The notes under the pieces are model-generated. The model made no database searches, was not told the DNA's origin, and saw only the letters and a list, made by a program, of their open reading frames with translations. The position numbers and the translations under genes were made by a program. 64,000 nucleotides of DNA from Lineus longissimus (lineage: Eukaryota > Nemertea > Pilidiophora > Heteronemertea > Lineidae), in assembly GCF_910592395.1 (NCBI RefSeq), contig NC_088317.1, forward strand, positions 3,224,001 to 3,288,000. The letters run 5' to 3'. The first letter of the stretch is position 1, and every line of letters begins with the position of its first letter. Of the stretch, positions 25,101 through 40,100 are shown in pieces.

Positions 25101-28100
25101 CCAGAAGTGTGCTGGCAGATACCTGGACTCGCCACCAACCAGTTAACCGCACAAAACTGCCTAACCGACGAGGTTAGGAATGAAAAGACACCATAAAAAC
25201 GAGATCTTAACTGACCTTGCCGTCGGGAGATATACTGACTTCATCCCCAAACAAGAGATAAACGCCGAAGAAGCAAACCAAGGAATGCCACAGTCCGTTC
25301 AGGTTCCACTTTAAGAACTGCATTGGTGAGAGCCGTGAATTGCCTCGAATTTCTCTGAAAAATTGAAAGAATTTCATAACATTTTGAGTAAAAACAACCG
25401 GCCCACATCTTAATCACTACACCGCAAGTGAGTTTCATAGTTCTCTGATGATGAATTATATATTCTGGCTTCCAAAGCAAACCTACTTACTTATAAAGCT
25501 CTGGTTTTCTCAGCAAAGCTTCCTGAGATATGTGTTGCTCGAACAAACCAAAGACAAGGATAGGTAGGGCGGTGAATGTGGTGTTGTAGAACATCAGATA
25601 GATGCTCTCATAGACAGACTGAAAAGAGAATTCAAAATCAGAATTAGTGAGAGAATCTTGAAGTAGGGTATGTCAGAGCAATATGAGGTATATTTCGAGT
25701 ATTCTTTCACAGAAGATCAATGGCACGTATTTTTGGATTTATCTGAAATCCTGAGCATGGCTCTTTGGGTGACCTGGCATTGCCTCACCACAGTGAGGAG
25801 GCCGTCAGTTGGACGCATTTTTGTTCAAACATTGAACCCTCAGAGATGCAACATCAGTTGGAAAGCCTGAATATGGCTTTTTGTGTGTCCTGGCATGGCT
25901 CACCACGGTGCAGAAGCTGTAAAGTTGGATGTACGGTCCTAAAGGGCCTTGTTTTGAAGTGGACTTCAGTCTGAGGTTGGACTTGCTCGGTGAGGTATTT
26001 GCCCTCGACTCTGAGAGGTGGGAGACACATGGAGAGGTTGCAACCTATTCCAAAGGGTGTTTCAATTCCAATGAAAAGTCCGGGGAGCACAATGTCTCAC
26101 CTGCTGCGAGAATGAGGAAAAACATGCATAGTAGACTTCAGCAGTTATGAACGCAATATTCTTGTAGAAGAAGTACTGCACCAGCGTCGCTAATCGGACA
26201 TAGTACCAGTGCCCATGGACCAGGAACGCTCGCATCAGGAACCGGAATCGTCCAAAAGCGTAGTCACTGCAGCGGACAGCTTGCCGGCCTTCTTTACCCA
26301 TAATGCCTGTAAATGTGGAGTAGAAAAGGGTTGTGTTAACTTGGGCGATGAGGCTATATAAAAATATTTTGTACATTCAAATAGGTTTTACAATTTTACA
26401 GTAATCTATTAGTTCAAGAAATCTTCACCCAAGATAAATATTGCACAAAGAATTATTGACAAAGCTTTTAAAGTTAAGAATGCAGCAGATATTTGGATTT
26501 ACAAAATTTTGAGAGTTAAACTATTTGAAAAGTATGAGAGACAAAAGTGACTATAGACTCAACCATCCACACGTAGATGAACCATCACCATGAAAAAACC
26601 GAGGTTAAACCTTACACAGTCATTGCATGCTAGAACAAAGATTCAGGAAAATGTAGAAATCATGCATTCAACAAGAATGAAGAAATGGAGTTGTAAACAG
26701 TCGAGGAATGATCCCTGAATTGCGAGTTGTCATCAAGTCAGGCCACAACTGCCTCAAAGGGCCCCCATTCGACTTTGCCTTGAAGATACCACGGCGAAGC
26801 AAGATCGGGGAGTATCACGGAATAGCTAGATCAAGCTGTGCTGACACGTGGCCAAATGTACAGCCTTTACAAAATCTTTGCAATATCTCACTAGGTCTAA
26901 ACCTGAACTTTACAGTAGACCTCAGATGAGCTGCTAAACCAGTGTTACAATTGGAGCATTTTCACCTGTACCCATTCATACACCTGGATGGAGTGAGGCA
27001 AGTTAGACAAAGACACCTGCCCAAAGTCTCACACCAATTGTGAGGATTGAACCAGGGACCTCTTAAACACTAGTCAAGAGTCTGAGCCAATACGCTACAG
27101 TGGCTGTACATGACCTACCTAAGCCGACGTCAGCCTCCTGTATCATACTGACATCATTAGCACCATCCCCGATAGCAGCGGTCACTGGCTGGGCTTTGCT
27201 ATGCTTCACAAGTCGCACCACCTGAAAGTGGACGTTAGATCAATTTGTGGAAAAGTACAATGTAAATGATAACAGCTACAAATGGCTGTAGATAGTCGAG
27301 GTCAGGGTGGGCGAAAGAGCAAAATCCTGCCACCTCAAGATTTGCTCTTTTGCCCACCATGCATCACTCAGAAGGACCTTGGGATACCAAAGTATTTTGC
27401 AAGAGAATTCCCAGGAGAAGCATCATGTAAGACTGAACTTGCCTCAGCTTTCTGTAAAGGTGTCATTCTACAGCACAACACGGCCATGCACTTCTGACAC
27501 ACGGTCAGAAAGAGGTCGCCATAGTCGTGTAGGACGTGAGCAAGACTTATGCCGTCGATGACGAGGACGTGTTCCACTATTCCACCGGCATCTGACATCC
27601 TGAAATAGAAAGGATTTCAGAATGAAGTCAATTGGTCACCTGACATTAGAGACAGCTTTAAAACACCTTGCTGGAATGTAGCGTGACTGGATGGCAATAT
27701 GACGATGGTGTTAAAAATGAGGAGGCTTATGAGATAGCACCAGATGGGAACAGATTGCGGAGGATATTGGAGGGAATGGGGCCAGAACTGTTGTCAGAGC
27801 CATTATGGAGGATATTGCCAGAGCCATGCCATGGAGGATGTTTCCAGAGCCATGCCATGGAGGATATTGCCAGAGCCCTGCCATGGAGGATATTGAGAGA
27901 GGGGGGCGAGAGCTCTTGCAAGAGCCATCACCCATCTGACGTGTCAACAGAGTACAGAACACAAAACAGAGGAATAATATTCAACTCACTTCATTTGGAA
28001 CTGTTTCAAGAGCTGTTCACACTCCAGAGCATTCTCCTGCTTGGTCAGCCTCAGTTCGACCATCCCCTGCTTGAAATGACCTGCAGAGTAACTGATATTG

Positions 28101-31100
28101 ACGGCTGTTTCCTCCTTATCACCTGTCAGGACCCAGACCTTGATTCCCGCCCGCCTCAGCGCCTGGATTGTCATCGGTACGCCATCCTGGAGGCGGTCCT
28201 CCACCGCTGTTGCACCCAGGAGGTGGAGGTTCTGCTCGACCTCATCGTAGATCTCAGACAGCTGGAAATAACGTAGGAAAATTCAAAATTTGGAGGACTG
28301 GAGAACACAGGGTATTATTGGACGCCCATCTTGAATTATCTCGGACATTTTAAAACTTCGGAATATTACCTTCTTTTCTCGATTTTCCAATGTTTTCTTC
28401 GCCTCTGTCAACTTTTCGTTGAAATGTTCAAACTCGTCTGGACTCAGGCGGCGGTGGGCAATGACGAGAGTACGCAGACCGACCATAGCGTACTCGTTAA
28501 CGTGATGTAACGTGGCCTCCTTCGTGCCGGAGGTGCAACGCTGCAGGAGGGAGGACTCGGCTCCCTTGCACAGGAGGATGATCTCACCTGGAAATGAATC
28601 AAATCAAAATCGAAAACGATTAAAGCAAATCCTGGGAGACACATCGAATACACTATGAGGGCAATTCAACAATAATAAGATAGTGCATCAAAAGCTGAAG
28701 AAAACAAAATCTGCTTCTTGATGAAAGCAGACAGATTTATCACAAAATCTTTACTCTGAGATTTATCTTAATTCATATAAACCTACCATCTGGGTTCTGA
28801 ATAATGACACTCATACACTTCCTATTAGCATCAAAGTCGAGCACATAGAGAACTTTGTAGCGACGGGTATCCTCTTTGAAGCTGACCACGTGCTCCGTGT
28901 CCTTGGTACCGTGGAATACTATGCCATACCTGGAAGAGCAAAGGAAAGGAAAGTTATTATAATCATGATATCAATTCACTTAATGTTAAAAATATATCAT
29001 ATGTCGGATCCTATCTTGACTTGTTTTGCACAGATGTGACATCAACTGAATATTAAAGGTCTGGCCATAAAGTCTTATTGTTAAACTACCGAGTGTATTT
29101 CAAAGGCGCCTGAGAGTTGGTGAAATTTTTCACCAAATTTGGGCGCTTTAGAAATATCATATTTGATTTGATTTGATTGAAGTACCTCCGGCAGGCCTCT
29201 ACAAAGGCCTTCTCATCCGGCGACGAGGCCTGGTATTCGTACTCCATCCCCTGTCCTGCAGGATTCTGGCCATATGAGGTGCCATTCTGGACGACCTCCT
29301 GCCGGTCGACGCGCACCGTGTGGCAGAGGACCAAGACTTCAAGGAACTCCATAATCTCGTCCTGCAGAGAAACGGAAAATGGTGTAAAGAAAATCGAAGT
29401 GACTGAAATGAGGGACTGATAAGGGAAAGTCTCGAAGTTAGATTTTTCCGACATCAGATATTAACTTAAAGGGGAACTATAGGTAGGACCAAGGGGTCAA
29501 ACTGATAGTCTTCAGGAGACTAGCATACCCACAGTTAGAGCCTACAAATACAATGCATGCCAAATTTTGTTGCATTTGCATGCTTAATAGTATTGACCTT
29601 GAAGCCATTAAAGACTGTTTAATACTCATTTCAAATGCTAGTGCAAGAGATCAGCTACAAAACCAAATCAGACAACAGAAAAAGAGGCTTAAAATGCATA
29701 TTGCTTAAACTTTGCAGAAATGTGAATTAACATTGAAAGCATACCGACAGAATATTTGATTAAATATTAAAAGATATACATGTACATGAATGTATAATAT
29801 CAAAGTCGAAATTGCATTGTGGGAATCTAAGCTAAAATCGAGCGATTGCTTTCGCTGCGATTCGCGATGTTGCCATGACAACAAGACAATTGATTATGAT
29901 TTCTAACGCGACAAGGCAATATTTAGTGGAAGAATTCAACACATTACATCCCTGGAGGAGCATCGCTTGATTAGATATGACTAACAGAGTTGACTGCCAA
30001 AAGTTACACACACACTCGCATTATGTTATGCACCACACCACTTCAATATCATAAAAGACAGGAACTGTAGCATAAAACACGGAAATGGTGTAAGTTGCAG
30101 AAAGCTAGGAAAAACATGGGTGTGTGCAGAAGACCCCATCGTAAACAGTTCAGGTTTATACCCAAACCTTTCGGATTCATATGTGGGAAATGAGCAGGCC
30201 ATTTTGAAAAAATATCCAAACTTGACAACTTTGAAAACTGGGCATTGTATTGACGTGGCAAATTTCTTGATTGTGAAAAAAATTTAATAACTGATTTCTC
30301 GTCTCTTCTTCTCTGTGTAGTAAAGGAAACGTGCATTACTTCAATGTATCGAGAAACAAACATAACAGGAAAAAAATTCATCCAAAACATATATATTTAC
30401 ATCAATTCCATCTAGCTGACTAGGAACATTCAAATTCTGGAAAGTAAACAAACATCGAGATGTTGAGCATGCAGGACAACAAAAATCACCCATACTGGTA
30501 ACCATGGCAACAAATGGACCCCATGGAAATGGTTTCTATGGAAACCGAGTATCAATGGCAACAGCTTCTTGGAATTTGGACAAATTACTGATTTCTGATT
30601 TCTAAAGAGGGTAGGGCCGAGTTCTTGAGGAGAGGGTGATGAAGTGTCTCCCCCAATTTCTGAAAAGATTCCTGGGTTTCTTTTCGAGGGGATAATAATG
30701 GATGGAAGAATAAACAATGAGACTATACAAAATAAAGGAGAAATGGAATTTTAAAAAACTGATAAACTGACATTTCACACAAGAATCTATTAATTCTAGG
30801 AACTCTAAAAATGAATCTAAAACTCTACAACATTGTGCAATATTGGTTGGTCTGATTTCTGAGATGAGATGAAATTCACAACAAAATATCCCGGCAAAGA
30901 AATGCGGTGCATTTGGAAACTCGGGATAAGGGAAGGAAGTGTTTTGAATCTAAATCTAGAAATATTCTAATCATAAAGCAAGAAGTACCTTTTCAGAGGA
31001 GGGTATAAACTGCAAATGTACAGGCAACATGCAATTGATGACTAGGTAAATCCACACGCAAACTTAAATGCAATCGACATTCAAAAATATTTGGGTTGGT

Positions 31101-34100
31101 GTGATACTATTTGAAAGTGTTTTCTATACAAATAAATGAACTGAATTTATAACCACAAAAAGTGTGTTTTTCTGAAATTTCCTAAAACAACTTTAGTTAA
31201 AAAAGGGTTTTGTATGAAGAAATCCTTGGATTGAGGATTCAGCATGCAGGGGACACATCCTACACACAAATGTATCAGGGGATACTCTCTCTTCACTTCT
31301 ATAAGGTCAGTAGAATTTGGGAAATCAGCATCACTAAGTTTTCGTTGGTCACAATTTCTTAAGACAGAGCGATAAATATGTTATCAAAGCAAGGTCTGGT
31401 ATTTTCAGACATTTTTCTTCAGCAATAAAGACAAACGAGTGACTTGACATGAGGATTTGCCACTGACCTCACATTAATGAAAGTAGAGTCATATAGACAA
31501 GGTAACAGGCAAAGAATGCCAGGCATTTCAAACTCTAAAATGACCGTATTTGTAACTACCCATTCATGCCTATGTATGACAGCTACACCTCAGGCACCTA
31601 AATCTATATTTCAATCATACACAATGTAGCACAAAATCATGAGGACATAGCAAACTCGATGAAGACATAAAATTTCTGTTGCACATGCAGACACTCTTGG
31701 TTAATAAGCTCAAGACTAGTATACAGACCGACTTCCAGCAAAAGCAATGACTCTAAGTTTCTCCTTGTGTGCACCACAGTGGTTTACAGCGATGCACCAT
31801 TTTAGGCCCACTGATAAGATTCTGTATTAATTGAAGAACATTTTGTAAATGTTTCAGAATTGGGAAAAACAACAGCTGGCCTATATCTCGTCGAAGTCAT
31901 TGCAACTGCTGGAAATCAGCATCCAAAACACCAAATTAGTTGAGAAACATCTTTAGATATTAAAATGTCATACGTAGTGAGTTTGTCGCACTGAAATAGT
32001 AATAGGTTACATTCTACAGACAACAGCATTACAACCGATCAGTCAACCCTAAAATTACTCGAGACGAAAATCTCTGAGAGCAAGAACATTTCATTGTTAT
32101 GGTTGTTTATCAATCACGCAGACCTCTCACTCATCACCACCAAAACCTCACAAAAGGTTTAAAAATATCTTTCAAAAGGAGCCAAACCAAAATGTGTATA
32201 TAAGCATAAGACTGTGTGACAAGTTGGCATTGTGACCTTGCTCTAACTTTTTCAGAAATTTGATTTCCCTCATGATGAGGACAGAATTTGTAGGGGCAAT
32301 ATTCAACTTACACCATCGAACAAAAGCCATTAAGGAAAGAGCACCACAGCATTACGATATCAACAGGTGGGAATTAAGGTTGATACTAAAATAAAACCAG
32401 CTACCTACAGAATACATCAAAGGAGGTGTTAAGTAAGGTGATAAGCATACCTCAGAGCACACGTTTACAACAACCTATGCATTCTCATATACGTTTTGAT
32501 CAGAAACAAAATCTGCTTTAGCCAGCATACTTGGAAACTGGACAAGTGGACCAGCGAACACAACACCTCTGAGGGTTCCTTACTCCCACTACCCTTGGTC
32601 CCTGTTCCCTCTAGCAAATTTGAGAACTTTGATGCTGTGGGTACCATTTGAATACAGCCCTCCCGATCTCTCAACAAATTCTTCAGGTTTGTTAATCATT
32701 TGTCCTAAATAAAACTGTTAAAGGACCACTTTGGTTCGCCCCGATGAGGAGGAGGCACATGGCTGGTTAGTTCGTGGGCCAACTTATAATACCTACGCTG
32801 AATTTATGGACCGGCTGTGGCTGGACTCCTGGTATATCCGGTCTCTCGCACAGCATCCCACCGTGTTCAATGTACCGGACACCGTTGATTGAACACTGCC
32901 GGAACTGCATGTCGTTTTCCGTCAGTGTGCCGGTTTTATCAGTAAATAGGTATTCAACCTGAAATAGAAGGAGAGATATTGTTTAGCGTAAGTCTTTGAA
33001 GCCAAAAAAAGACAAAATGGTTTATTTCCACAGATAGTATACAGCCCACAGACAATAAGCCTTGGACAATCCAACCCCAGGTAATTCGTCTCTAGAATAT
33101 TCACCCTCTGGGGGGAATTCACCATCAGAGAATTGGTCCCAATTTTTTCTTCTTTTGTCATTTTGCCCATCCCCCCGACCAAAAAGCTAGCTATCAATCC
33201 CCTGCCTATGCCCACATTCTTCCTTACCTGGCCCAGCTCTTCATTGAGATCTGATGTATTGGCTTTAGCAGGCTGGTTGATTTGAGCATCATACATTTCA
33301 ATGTCCCAACCAAAAAACATTGAACCGAAAAACTTTTGTAATTCTGAAACAGAAAAGGCACGTTGAATGTCCTCACATGTCAAAAAATCATTATTTACAG
33401 GTCACAAGTTCTACTTCACCGAGAGTCTAAAGCTGGGAGGATAATTGTACCAGGACTTTAACTGTACCACCTTACAAATGTACCTTATACATTTTTACTA
33501 CTCACCTATGGAGACATACAATGATATAGGAATAATGTAGTTGAACAAAGTGAGAAAGGCAAAGATGTCTCCTATCACAGTGTGAACCTGAAACAAAAAA
33601 CATAGAACCCATCATAATCACACACAATTCTTTGGATATATTTGACTGTCCCTTAAAAACCATCCTGATTCATCTAGGAATACAATCTGAGTTCTCCCTG
33701 GGGTCGAACCCGGGCCCTAATGCATGGTAGCCAGAAGTCTCAACCACTAGGCTATGAGGCCACACCAGTCCTGTTTACTGTTTACTGTCCGTTTACATCT
33801 CCAAGAAACCAATACTGCTTTAGAGAGGGGACGGGAAACGTCTCATAACACACTACAAAAGATTTACGGAAAGATGATAAACAGACTTACTAAACAAAGG
33901 ATATGCCATCCACCCCTACATTTATGATTAACAATGCAAATAAACCCGACTGCGTCTATCCTCTATGCTTACATTAATATCTTTATGGGGCGGTTGGTAC
34001 CACGGCCGGGGCTGTTGGATATAATAATACTGTAGGCCGGTACAAACCGCTACTTCGATAGCGAGTAGAATGAGGAAGGCGATGAGGAATTGATTGAGGC

Positions 34101-37100
34101 GACGCTCCACGCGGGAAAACTTGCTGCGTTTGAACTTCGAGTTCAAGGCCATCTTGGTTTCTTGGCCAGTGTAGATTGCACTACCTAGAAATATATGAAA
34201 AAAATGAGTGCTAAAAGTCAAGATTTAGTCGATTTGAGCATTTCAATCTATCTGCTTAGTTCCCCGACTGGTCGAGTTCAAGTCAGCACCTTCTGGGGTT
34301 GCTCCTTGAAACCCCCAATTGATTTCTGTGGAGACCGGGATAATAATATGATATCCCCAAGCGCTTTGAGCGGCCAGTTGATGGTTGGATACTGCGCTAT
34401 ATAAGACTCGTATTATTATTATATTATCTCACCTGCTGTCTTCATTTGGTACATGTGATGTTTTGCTTCAAAACAGCTTCACTAGCAGTTCTACAGAAAT
34501 TACTTTGAGGACAGAAATATACAAACACAATGCATGTGGCAAACCTACCAAATATAAAAGGTGTATTTTTCAGCATGGCTCCTCGGAGAAGGACATTTTC
34601 TGGACCTAACGGACGGACTATCGGTGCTCCACCAGAGGTGGTGTCGTATAAAGTAATTCTGCCGATGAATTTGTATAAATCTGTTATTGGCTGCTGACAT
34701 TCTATCTTGGCTCGGAGATCAGTTAACGCTTCAACATTTTGATATTGGCGGGTTTCTGGAATGCAGTTGAAGGTCTGGAAGAAGAGAAAGGAATAAGGTT
34801 TTGCATACACTGTGCATTCTTTGAACACTTGATGTACCTGTTATATTGAAATTCAAATATCCACTACCCAGTTAAACCACCATATTATGACGGATAGTCC
34901 TTGGACTGACAAATTCTGTTCCTTCGGTTGGTTACCAAAATTATCCATCACACAGGATGTCCTTGATACAGAGGTTGTCCTTCAGATAGAGGTGTCCTTA
35001 AACAGAGGTTCCATAGCACTTACTTTTAGGTTTGTTTCACCATCAAGGTTAGCAGTGGTGATGGAACAATCACCTTCGTTGTCATGGGACGATAACAATA
35101 CAAGATCACAGGGAAAGCCTTGATTCATTTGGACACGCACAATATCACCAACCTGGAGAACATAGAACATAGGATGTTAATAACACAAGATCACAGGGAG
35201 AGCCTTGATCATTTGGACACGGACAACACAGAGAAAGAGCCCAAGCCCAAGTGGGTAAGCCCAAGTGGGTAAGCCCAAGTGGGTAAGCCCAAGTGGGTAA
35301 GCCCAAGTGGGTAAGCCCAAGTGGGTAAGCCCAAGTGGGTAAGCCCAAGTGGGTAAGCCCAAGTGGGTAAGCCCAAGTGGGTAAGCCCAAGTGGGTAAGC
35401 CCAAGTGGGTAAGCCCAAGTGGGTAAGCCCAAGTGGGTAAGCCCAAGTGGGTAAGCCCAAGTGGGTAAGCCCAAGTGGGTAAGCCCAAGTGGGTAAGCCC
35501 AAGTGGGTAAGCCCAAGTGGGTAAGCCCAAGTGGGTAAGCCCAGCTGAAAAGCTTCCCATATGCCGATATGTGTCACGAGGCTCCTAATGGGTCACTGAC
35601 AAAGGATATGAACGTCTGCCACACAACTGTGGTTGTTGTGGTCAGGGGGGGCAGAAAGAATTGGATCCAACAACAAAGCCAGACTAGCATTCGTCGTGGG
35701 CACTGAATCAGGCAACGTCAGAGGCAATGAGCCTAATACGTGTATCATATTTATCTTACTTTTATTTCCATAGATTTGACAGCCATCAACTCGCCGTTTC
35801 TGACCACATATGCTTGACGATTGTTGACCTCTTTGTCGGCCGTGTGTCGTAGCCAATCTTCGTAGCCCTGAAAAACAATTTGTAGGTTTCATTTCACAAG
35901 AACTGCCTAGATTTATCCCTGGCCTATTACTGTACTGTCATAATCAGAAATTGGATTTTAAGGGTTGACTATAGGCACCACCATTTTGGCAAGAACTTGA
36001 AATCCTAAAGTAATACTTGATTCCTCCTAAATGAAGTGAGTGCCAATTTCAATGGGCGTTTATGGGTCAAAAATCAACAAAAAAAATCAAAAATATTCAT
36101 ATCATTTGTAGTTTGTACTAAAACCACAATTCCATTGTCAATCTCTGTGGGTTGAGATAAATCAATGATACAGCTAATCTCCTATCCCCTTGGATAATTC
36201 ATTGGCTATTCTACAACGTTGCAGACGCAAACAGTTTGCTAACTGTCAACACACAGGTATTGAATCACTAGTCGTACCATACCCGATTGATTGAGGAACG
36301 CTATGCATTATCACGGCTGATATTGATGGACTGACCAGCATAGCTGTGTGTGCAAACTGTCAGCTCAGATTATAGCGTGGGCATGCAGGTCTTGGATGTT
36401 ACAGGCATTATATCGCATTAGTTTTAGGGCAGGTTCTCAAATATTTATCTGATGATTGAGGTATGATATGTTTGCAGGACATTTTTGACACTGCCAAAGA
36501 TGGTTGAATTCGAAGAAATTTCAGGCTGTAGCTCTGACTGGGTATTAACTTATTCGGTTGTAGACCAGGATAAAGTTTGAAGTCAGATGAGGACATAGTC
36601 AATATTTGACTATCATGTGTGGGGAGTTCCACTATATACTGTACCTGTTTGATGGCGGTGACTGACAAGACGAATACTAAGGGGAGGATACTGGTGGCGG
36701 GACTCACTGGACTGTCGATCAGGAACTGAAAGACAGAAGACATAAAGTTTTAAAACGGTCCAGTTTATGGAATTTGAGGGGTTAAAAAGGCTTTTGAAAG
36801 TACAGTATAACCTCTCTTAGCAGACACCTCTCTATTAAGGACACTGGTTTTGGTCCCAAACTGGTTGTTTCCATTCAATTTGAACTCTCTAATCAGGACA
36901 CCTCTCTATTAAGGACAGCACTTGTCAGTCCCAAGGGTGTCCTTAATAGAGAGGTTCTACTGTACTTTTCCAGAGGTCTAATGAATACAACAAAATATAA
37001 GCACTGAAAGCTGCACTTGATGACCTTCCAACTGCACCAACCACAAATGATGCAGTGTTTTCAGTCAAAACATTTTATTGGACTACAAAACTCATTGCCG

Positions 37101-40100
37101 ATTACATCTTCTGGTCTCCAGCTGTTATATTTCTTTAACAGTCAACACATCAGCTGATTAACCGCCCTTGACTTTGGTCTTAACTTCCGCAATGAGGGCC
37201 AAGCATGTCAACCACAATTCTTTAAAGGAACTTCCCCATAGGGTGCTTGGGTGTCTCCTGTACTAGGGAGTATAATACAATAGTGACATAAATAGGTAAA
37301 TAAACACTTAAAAACCTCTTGTCCCCACTTCTGCACTCTCATGAAATTATCAACTTCACGATGTTTTGAACAAATAATTGCGTTGAAATTGGCCCTTCAA
37401 ACATGTCAAACTCAAATAACTCTGGTACCCTCGGAGCTCTTCTCCACACCCACCCATAGACTAAATAAACCATGCTCTGCACGATATTAATTTACAACAC
37501 CATGTAAGGCTCGATCACCATGGGTGTGGTTTATCCACACAGCATGGCATTGTACACGTTTCAATGCTAACGTAACTGTAGTACAGCTTTTTTATTAGCC
37601 TCAATCGATGGACAATTTGTGCTTTATTAGCGGAGTGAATCAGGTTTCTTCTGTGATCATGTTGGTTAGCAGGAGACAGTGAATGTCGTTAATGCTGATT
37701 TGGTGATCTGCTGATTTGGAAGTTATGGAAGTAGGATTTGTCCAGTGAGCATTATAATAATAATAATAAAGTTAAATTTATAAAGCGCTGTTTCCATTTG
37801 AAAATGTTCAAAAGCGCTCCCCACTATAGTTGACAGTCATTAGAAATGTTTTCTGAAAAGCTCAGTTTTTAGAGCCTTCCTGAACTTGTTCAGAGTGTCC
37901 TCCTGGCGTAGGCCTTGGCCGAGAGAGTTCCAAGCCAATGCGGCCGCTGAGCTGAAAACTCGAGCTTTGGAACCGCATTACATGCATTAGGTGTGGTGAT
38001 AATTTTTTGTGAACAGTTTCTGACTTAGCTATTAATTAGTAATTTATTACCACCACCCACGATCAATTAACACGTATTCACAATCATAATAGCATTATTG
38101 GTCTAGATAACTGATACAAAACTGAGTCCTGACAACTAAAACGATAATAGCCACTAGCTGTGCTAACAAGTAGCGGCTACTCCAGTGTGGCTCGATACAT
38201 AACGTTCCCAGTCCCGACAATTTCTGAACTGATAATAAATAGCCACTAGCTGTGCTAACAAACAGCGGCTACTCCAGCCAGGTCGATACCTAACGTTTTG
38301 CATGAATTTTTCATAAGGTGTTCCCAGGCAAAAAATGTAAATCAATCTCCATTGGGAACAACACTGCAGGGACAATATGCAGAACATTTACAACTGACTT
38401 TGAGTTGTCCTGGAGTGGAACATTTGATGACCATAGTGATTGTCTTTTACAAGTTCTTTTTGGGGAGGTCGCTTTTTAAAACCAATCCAGGTACACACAT
38501 CCACGTCCCGGTTCTAGCCGGCTCCCTGATGGCCCAGCTCCAGGTATTCTTCAAGAAACAAAACACGTCCTCTCACTCTCCATGCAGTCTCAGTAGCAAA
38601 GTTGGCGCCGAAAGTTGATTCTTACCATGATAATGCCCATGCAACAGAAGTAAAAGTTGGCAATTCGTTGGAGCTGCTCGAACAAGTTCTTTGGGAGGAA
38701 GTTCCATGCTGTGTACTAAAACAAGAAAAGGATCATCGCTAAATGTTTTTATTATAACAAGTTATGAGAAAACCTCAGACTTAAAGTGATACTATGATGT
38801 GATTTACAACTTTGCGGAAATACGTCCGTTTTTAATTGTTGATCACAAATGTAAAGCTCAAATTTTCCATTTTTGATTAGATTTATTATAAAATCGCTGA
38901 ATGTAAACCACCGCGACCGCGAAAATGTCCATGTTATGACGTCATCAACGAAAACGGCATCGAAGTGAGCCGTCCGGGCGGGATTAAACCATCAATTTCT
39001 AGAAAATGTGCATTTCGATTCGAAAACCTTACCGATTTATTAGAAAGTGACGTAGTCATTTGTCAAAAACAGCTAAAACGTTATATGGTGAAATTTGACA
39101 CGAGTTACCCTTTAATGATGACTCATACATGTAGACATCAATCAAATATTTATCATGCCATCTCCATAGTTCTGTACTTTGGAAAGCATGTCTCTTCTCA
39201 AGATGATCTCACTGATAATAATATTACGTGTCCATATATTGGAATGACCCACATGTTTATTGATTCAAGAATAGAATAACAACAATGATTTTTTGGTAAA
39301 TAGCACAACACAGACCAGGAAGACACAGGTGTTTACCTACACAGGTGTTCTACCTGCATACATGTATCACCAAATTCACAAGTTAAAAAACTCAAGTCTT
39401 TCACTACAACATGTACAATCACTTTTTCAAATGGTCCGTAGAAGTCATCCCACCACACCGCAGACTGGCATTCATTATCACAGCCACCATCCCATGCAAC
39501 AGAGGGACCTTAAAGGTCTGTCTAGGATTGAAATGAAGTCTTCCCTCAGGACAACTGACAAGCTTGCACCATCGGACTAAAAGCCCAATGATAGTCCCCA
39601 ACTGAAGCAAACGTTGATGAATCCATGCAATCAATCACTAAAACTGACTGGGCGAATTGAGTGTAAATTGTTTGCTTTCAGTTTGTGATTGCGTTGCCTA
39701 GGGAACCATTCATCTATCAAAGTAAAGACAACTGGGCCGTCTGGAAAAGTACAAAACGACTCTAAACTATTAACACCTGACAATGTACCAATGGTCCTTT
39801 GGTTAGAAAGAGGTATGAGACAGGGCCACCCTATCCAGTTCCTAAACAATTTATTATTCAGTCGCCAAGCAACTGATCAACTGATGGAGTATTTAACCAC
39901 ATCCAGATGTCAGTAGAGACTCCTAAAAACCAGCTTTAGGAAAATCCATGTTTACATGCAATCGTGACTATACCATCCTGCATCTCGGGACGCGATGCAT
40001 TTGTACTGGATAAATCAAGACATGACAATGTGTAATTCCCCAAAGGCAAAGTGTAATGGTAAACTGAAATATGCTATGTGGTTTGTGTAGAGGCTTTTTG

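Noticed and set aside
27668-28276. Plus-strand frame of 202 codons
   Set aside because: It is antisense to an ATP11 exon and crosses a minisatellite; the real coding sequence with conserved ATPase motifs is on the minus strand.
33695-33770. tRNA gene
   Set aside because: Box A and box B are present but the ends cannot pair as an acceptor stem; a SINE head fits better.
35145-35577. Three overlapping 120-residue minus-strand frames with repeats of [14 protein letters not shown]
   Set aside because: They arise because the 14-bp minisatellite has no stop in any minus frame; period 14 residues equals 42 bp. Not a protein.
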